Source of the DNA: JAAFIW01 sp031414805
GTDB taxonomy: Bacteria; Pseudomonadota; Gammaproteobacteria; Burkholderiales; Burkholderiaceae_C
Direction: 5' to 3'
NCBI GenBank assembly: GCA_031414805.1
Contig: JANOQJ010000014.1
Coordinates: 62,001-126,000 of the forward strand
DNA: 64,000 bases
Shown: one piece after another, positions 60,688 through 64,000 of the stretch
Layout of the letters: the number at the start of each line of letters is the position of its first letter
Numbering within the stretch: the stretch's first letter is position 1
The notes under the pieces: generated by a model
Told to the model about the DNA's origin: nothing
Databases searched by the model: none
The model's input: the letters and a program-made list of their open reading frames with translations, nothing else
Translations under genes and position numbers: made by a program

Positions 60688-61698
60688 TCAAGGCTGCACA
60701 GCGGTGGATTCCGCCGCCTGGCGCAAGCCCTGGTCGAAGTTCACCACCGGGCGGCGGCGGGTGGTGTCCAGCATCAGGCGGGTGACGTCGGGGCGCGAGT
60801 AGTGGCCGACCGGGTCGGCAGCGGCCTTGGCCACGGCGATCATGGGCAGGCTGATGTCGGCATACAAAATACCTTCTTTGTCTTCGGCCAAGGGCTCGCA
60901 CAGCGGGCGGCCATCGGGGCCAAAAATCATGGAGAAGCCGCCACCGGGTTTACCGGTCTCGGGGTTGAGCATGGCGGTTTTGTCGGGCGTGTCGCACAGC
61001 ATGTCAAAGGTGTCTTGCCCGGTGAGCGCCACGGCGGCCAGCACGTAGCAGCTGCCCTCCACCGCATAGGTCTGGCTGGCCGCCATGTTTACCTGATGAC
61101 CCAGTGCATACGCACCGCCGCGATACAAGGTGAAGCTGGGCCAGGCCGCCACATGCACCTGCTCGTGCATGGAGTACATGGCGTATTTGGAAAGTGGCTG
61201 CAAATGCTCCCAGCAGCACAGCCCGCCCACGCGGCCCACGCTGGTGTCGGCCACCTGAAAGTCAGACCCATCGCCCTCGCCAAACAGCGTGCGCTCTACA
61301 TGCGTGGGCTTGAGCTTGCGGCGCGCGTAAATCAGCTTGCCGTCGTCGCCAATCAGCGCTTGCGCCATGTAGAGGCTGCCGCCATCTATCTCGGTGAAAC
61401 CCATCATCACGTTGATATTCCCGCGCGCCGCCGCCGCGCCCAGCTGCGCCATCTCCGGGCCATCCACCCGCATCGAGTTCGCGTGATAGCGCGGGACAAA
61501 CTGCAAACCCCAAGCCGGCGCACCCAGCCACAGCCACCACGGGTAGCCCGGAATCCAGGTTTCGGGGAACGCAATCAGCTTGGCACCGTTGGCGGCGGCT
61601 TCATCAATCAGCTTGATCGCCTTGGCCACACAGCCAGGTAAGTCCATGAACACCGGGGCGGCTTGCACCACGGCGGCTTTGAAGTTGGGGTTGGGCAT
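60688..61698 (-). CDS. Nitrilase
   Basis: 336-residue thiol enzyme hydrolysing nitriles to carboxylic acid and ammonia. The catalytic triad is visible: Glu in KLIAFPETWIPGYPWWLW, Lys in ARRKLKPTHVERTLFGEG and Cys in VGGLCCWEHLQPLSKYAM, where C-W-E-H is specific for true nitrilases rather than amidases. The C-terminal DPVGHYSRPDVTRL is typical as well. The ATG at 61698 with an AGGAGC site is chosen. Aliphatic or aromatic preference cannot be told. Confidence 0.92.
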   Translation of the reverse strand: MPNPNFKAAVVQAAPVFMDLPGCVAKAIKLIDEAAANGAKLIAFPETWIPGYPWWLWLGAPAWGLQFVPRYHANSMRVDGPEMAQLGAAAARGNINVMMGFTEIDGGSLYMAQALIGDDGKLIYARRKLKPTHVERTLFGEGDGSDFQVADTSVGRVGGLCCWEHLQPLSKYAMYSMHEQVHVAAWPSFTLYRGGAYALGHQVNMAASQTYAVEGSCYVLAAVALTGQDTFDMLCDTPDKTAMLNPETGKPGGGFSMIFGPDGRPLCEPLAEDKEGILYADISLPMIAVAKAAADPVGHYSRPDVTRLMLDTTRRRPVVNFDQGLRQAAESTAVQP

Positions 61699-61866
61699 GA
61701 AGGGCTCCTGTGGGTTGGGGGTTGGATCGGGTACTTGCCAACGAATGGTGCAGGGGCGCGGGCGGGTTTGCTTGACTGGGTGCGCGGTGGGTGTTGGATA
61801 GGGGCGCGGGTACAGCAGAATCTCTCGACCCTCTCGAATTTCGTATCCCATGAAATACACTACCAA

Positions 61867-62153
61867 GTGATTGAAGTTCGCCAAACCGCCAAGTACGCTG
61901 CATGGTTCGCTAACCTTCGCGGTCAGCGAAAGTACGTATCGATGTCCGAATTCGCCGCTTGTCTCTTGGAAACCCTGGCGACATCAAGCCTGTTGGCGAC
62001 GGCGTTTTAGAACTTCGAGTCCATGTCGGCCCCGGCTACCGGGTGTATTTCGTGCAGCAAGGCACTGAATACATCGTTCTTTTGGCAGGTGGCGATAAGT
62101 CGTCGCAAGACAGCGATATCCGTGAAGCCAAAGCACTGGCTCGTGAACTGTAG
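61867..62153 (+). pseudogene. HigB/RelE-like toxin gene (HI1419 type), frameshifted
   Basis: The first frame from a GTG at 61867 reads IEVRQTAKYAAWFANLR; from about 61921 the homology moves to another frame, SAKVRIDVRIRRLSLGNPGD then VGDGVLELRVHVGPGYRVYF and LLAGGDKSSQDSDIREAKAL. One missing base near 61921-61923 explains it; restored length is 95 codons, normal for this ribosome-dependent RNase family. The antitoxin gene behind it is intact. Confidence 0.82.
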
Positions 62154-62163
62154 GAGAAAGCAA

Positions 62164-62469
62164 ATGGTGAAAACTGCGACAACTGTTTGGGATCCCGCTG
62201 AGCACCTCCAAACAGAGGAAGACATGGCGGAGTACCTGGAGGCAGCGCTTGAAGAAGCTGACCCTGCCGTGATTGCGGCTGCGCTTGGTGACATTGCGCG
62301 CGCCAAAGGTATGACGCAGGTCGCCCGCGATGCGGGTCTGGGCAGAGAAAGCCTCTACAAAGCGCTTTCGCCTGCCGGTAACCCGGAATTCAGCACCATC
62401 CTCAAAGTGGTGGCCGCGTTGGGCCTTCAATTACACGCGTCGCCGATACCGGTCAAAAGTGCCAGCTAG
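62164..62469 (+). CDS. HigA-like antitoxin (HI1420 type)
   Basis: 101 residues. The N-terminal WDPAEHLQTEEDMAEYLEAA and the helix-turn-helix IARAKGMTQVARDAGLGRES with LYKALSPAGNPEFSTILKVV are the probable addiction-module antidote family that pairs with Gp49-type toxins. It starts ten bases after the toxin frame, so the pair is one operon with toxin first. Intact while the toxin is broken. Confidence 0.88.
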   Translation: MVKTATTVWDPAEHLQTEEDMAEYLEAALEEADPAVIAAALGDIARAKGMTQVARDAGLGRESLYKALSPAGNPEFSTILKVVAALGLQLHASPIPVKSAS

Positions 62470-62498
62470 TCGCTTCGTATCCGACGAACCAAGCGACG

Positions 62499-63035
62499 CT
62501 AAAAGCTGGATCCCGGCTCCGCCAAAAACGCAATTTCCTCTGCGGTCGACTCGCGCCCGAGCGCTGCATTGCGGTGCGGGTAGCGACCAAACCGGTCCAC
62601 GATGGCTTTGTGCCGCAGCTCAAAGTCGTAATTGTTCTGCGGTGCGTTTTCTCGAAACAGACGCTCGGCCGTTTCATGAATGAGTGGGGATTCGCTGTGC
62701 ATGTAAGGCATGTACAGAAACACCCGCTCGTCCATGGACAGCGCCTGATCAGCCCCGCTCGCCACTGCCTCCTGGGCCAGCGCCAAAGCCAGCACATCGG
62801 TGGCAAAGGCCAGTTGACTGCCGCGGTACATGTTTCGGGAGAACTGATCCAACACGATGATTTCGGCCATTCGGCCTCTGGGGTCAGAGCGCCAGGAAAA
62901 CAGTTCGGCGCGCGAGGCCTGGCTATGAATGTCTGAAAACCGCTGGGTAATGAGCGCATCGAACGCCGGGTCGACTTTCCAGCGCTGCGCGGGGGTGACT
63001 TCGTGGAACCAGAAATCAAGGATGGTGTGGGGCAT
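62499..63035 (-). CDS. DUF924 family protein
   Basis: 178 residues, helical. ILDFWFHEVTPAQRWKVDPA, PRGRMAEIIVLDQFSRNMYR and FLYMPYMHSESPLIHETAER with RFGRYPHRNAALGRESTAEE are the hallmark blocks of DUF924, a tetratricopeptide-like fold of unknown function. Length and conserved ends are normal. Confidence 0.92.
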   Translation of the reverse strand: MPHTILDFWFHEVTPAQRWKVDPAFDALITQRFSDIHSQASRAELFSWRSDPRGRMAEIIVLDQFSRNMYRGSQLAFATDVLALALAQEAVASGADQALSMDERVFLYMPYMHSESPLIHETAERLFRENAPQNNYDFELRHKAIVDRFGRYPHRNAALGRESTAEEIAFLAEPGSSF

Positions 63036-63124
63036 GGTCGCTCTTTGCGATTTGATAGTTTGCGCTAAACCCGGTGAAACACCTCGCTGAGCTTAAAAGG
63101 CAAACTCTGCGAGACAAGATTAAA

Positions 63125-63400
63125 TCAGCCCGCCGTTTGCTCAATTCGTGACAGCAGCGCAATGGCAGGATGCCACTGCCGCTTACTCATGAGTTGAGAC
63201 ACCCGATTTTTGTATTTTTCTGGGTTCGGTGCTTTGTCTTTTCTACCTCTGTGGCGCATTGTGTTGCACCACAAACAGGCATGTTGCGCCGCAAATTCCG
63301 CCGGATCACTTTCCCACATTGGCAGTGAGCAATAAAAGCAACGGCAGCTTTGACGAACAAAGGCTTGGTGACGGAGTTTTTTAAGTTTTTGGGCGTTCAA
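63125..63400 (-). pseudogene. HNH endonuclease-family gene with internal deletion
   Basis: 91 residues. CRCFYCSLPMWESDPAEFAA is the zinc-knuckle start of a Burkholderiales HNH protein family, and CLWCNTMRHRGRK is its second C-x-x-C. In the family as I remember it about 35-40 residues with the catalytic His (C-T-A-E-H-L-x-A-R-x-D-G-G) lie between these; here AAQH joins ACLWCN directly, so the HNH core is gone while the frame stays open. The start is TTG at 63400, not well supported. Confidence 0.6.
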
Positions 63401-63600
63401 GGGAACTCACTTGGTTTAACAAGCAAATCCCCGTTGACGTTCCACGTATGGCGGGCGCCGTCGTGACAACGTATCGGCGGTGATTGGACCAGTCCAAATC
63501 GGTCGGGGGTTGCAGGTCCCGAGCACTTAAATTTTATTAGGTCACTTGAAACTACACAAGCTGATAGCTGATTCCATGTGGTTTTCCATGGTTCTTGCAG

Positions 63601-64000
63601 CTATGCCTTCCCCGCCCGAACCACATCTGCCCTCGCCGTCACCGCCGCCCGTTCCCCATCCGTCAACCTTGCCAGATTCCTCACCTGCAAAGCCACCCGA
63701 GGATTCTTGGCCAGCACGGCTTCATGGCGAATCAGGTAGTCCCAATACAGGGTGGTGAACGGGCACGCGGTGTCGCCCACCCGCAGCGCCGGGTCGTACC
63801 GGCAGCCTTTGCAGTGCGGGCTCATGCGCTGGATGTATTTGCCGGTGGCGATGTAGGGTTTGCTGGCCATGATGCCGCCGTCGGCGTATTGGCTCATGCC
63901 CAGCACGTTGGGCAGCTCCACCCATTCCACGGCGTCGACATACACGGCCAGGTACCAGGCATGAATCTGCTGGGGTTTCACGCCCAGCATCAGCGCATAC
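63601..64000 (-). CDS. Photolyase/cryptochrome-family protein (iron-sulfur type), C-terminal part
   Basis: The C-terminal about 133 residues; the gene continues beyond the window. MSQYADGGIMASKPYIATGK (flavin pocket), YIQRMSPHCKGCRYDPALRV and GDTACPFTTLYWDYL are the blocks of FeS-BCP (PhrB-type) photolyases; three of the four cluster Cys are visible in C-x-x-C and A-C-P-F. These enzymes repair (6-4) photoproducts with blue light. Confidence 0.88.
   Translation of the reverse strand, partial: YALMLGVKPQQIHAWYLAVYVDAVEWVELPNVLGMSQYADGGIMASKPYIATGKYIQRMSPHCKGCRYDPALRVGDTACPFTTLYWDYLIRHEAVLAKNPRVALQVRNLARLTDGERAAVTARADVVRAGKA

Overview
The window is from a betaproteobacterium of the Burkholderiales, most likely a Comamonadaceae member close to Rhodoferax or Polaromonas. 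This is inferred from protein character (EarP with an Arg32-type EF-P, the pilMNOPQ/ponA pair, cyaY-lptM-lysA), from high GC in most genes, and from a dispersed intergenic repeat (core TAGCTGCTTGAGCAGTAT) present about twenty times. No database search was possible, so names rest on recognised motifs and gene order. I saw no rRNA, tRNA or CRISPR array.

Layout. 0-9.4 kb: housekeeping genes (PIN fragment, earP-efp, AEC carrier, LOG-family protein, sugar-type dehydrogenase, methyltransferase, DUF1415, dgt). 9.4-18.3 kb, minus strand: the type IV pilus assembly operon pilMNOPQ, an extra Ig-like lipoprotein, then aroK-aroB; ponA/mrcA diverges from it. 20.9-30.6 kb: cyaY, lptM-lysA, an amino-acid-type ABC binding protein, MsrPQ, a rhodanese and a TRAP transporter whose large permease carries a low-complexity insert. 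30.7-35.2 kb: PPK2 and the fused isobutyryl-CoA mutase icmF, whose GTPase domain has been invaded in frame by repeat DNA. 35.6-42.8 kb, minus strand: a tightly coupled red-light operon (heme oxygenase, bacteriophytochrome, response regulator, hybrid kinase, HPt-like protein). 43-48.7 kb: small genes, TspO, a frameshifted paiB and an MFS carrier.

49-54.6 kb is an accessory region: a NERD-helicase, a stop-containing 3' fragment of glnS, and directly behind it an AT-rich three-gene cassette (ParB-like protein, candidate PD-(D/E)XK nuclease, D12-class adenine methyltransferase) with overlapping reading frames. This cassette is my best candidate for an undescribed restriction or defence system. 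54.9-57.2 kb is a repeat-rich scar: trxC split by a 159-bp MITE-like element, and a 334-bp tandem array of nested palindromes with a second, 133-bp MITE-like element inside it. 57.2-64 kb holds a frameshifted quinone reductase, pilU with a cyclic-nucleotide-binding partner, a PPOX-family gene with a nitrilase, a toxin-antitoxin pair with a frameshifted toxin, DUF924, an internally deleted HNH gene and the 3' part of a photolyase-like gene.

General theme: this genome tolerates heavy invasion by short palindromic repeats, several of which have become in-frame protein segments. Three genes carry single-base frameshifts; they may be real decay or assembly errors.
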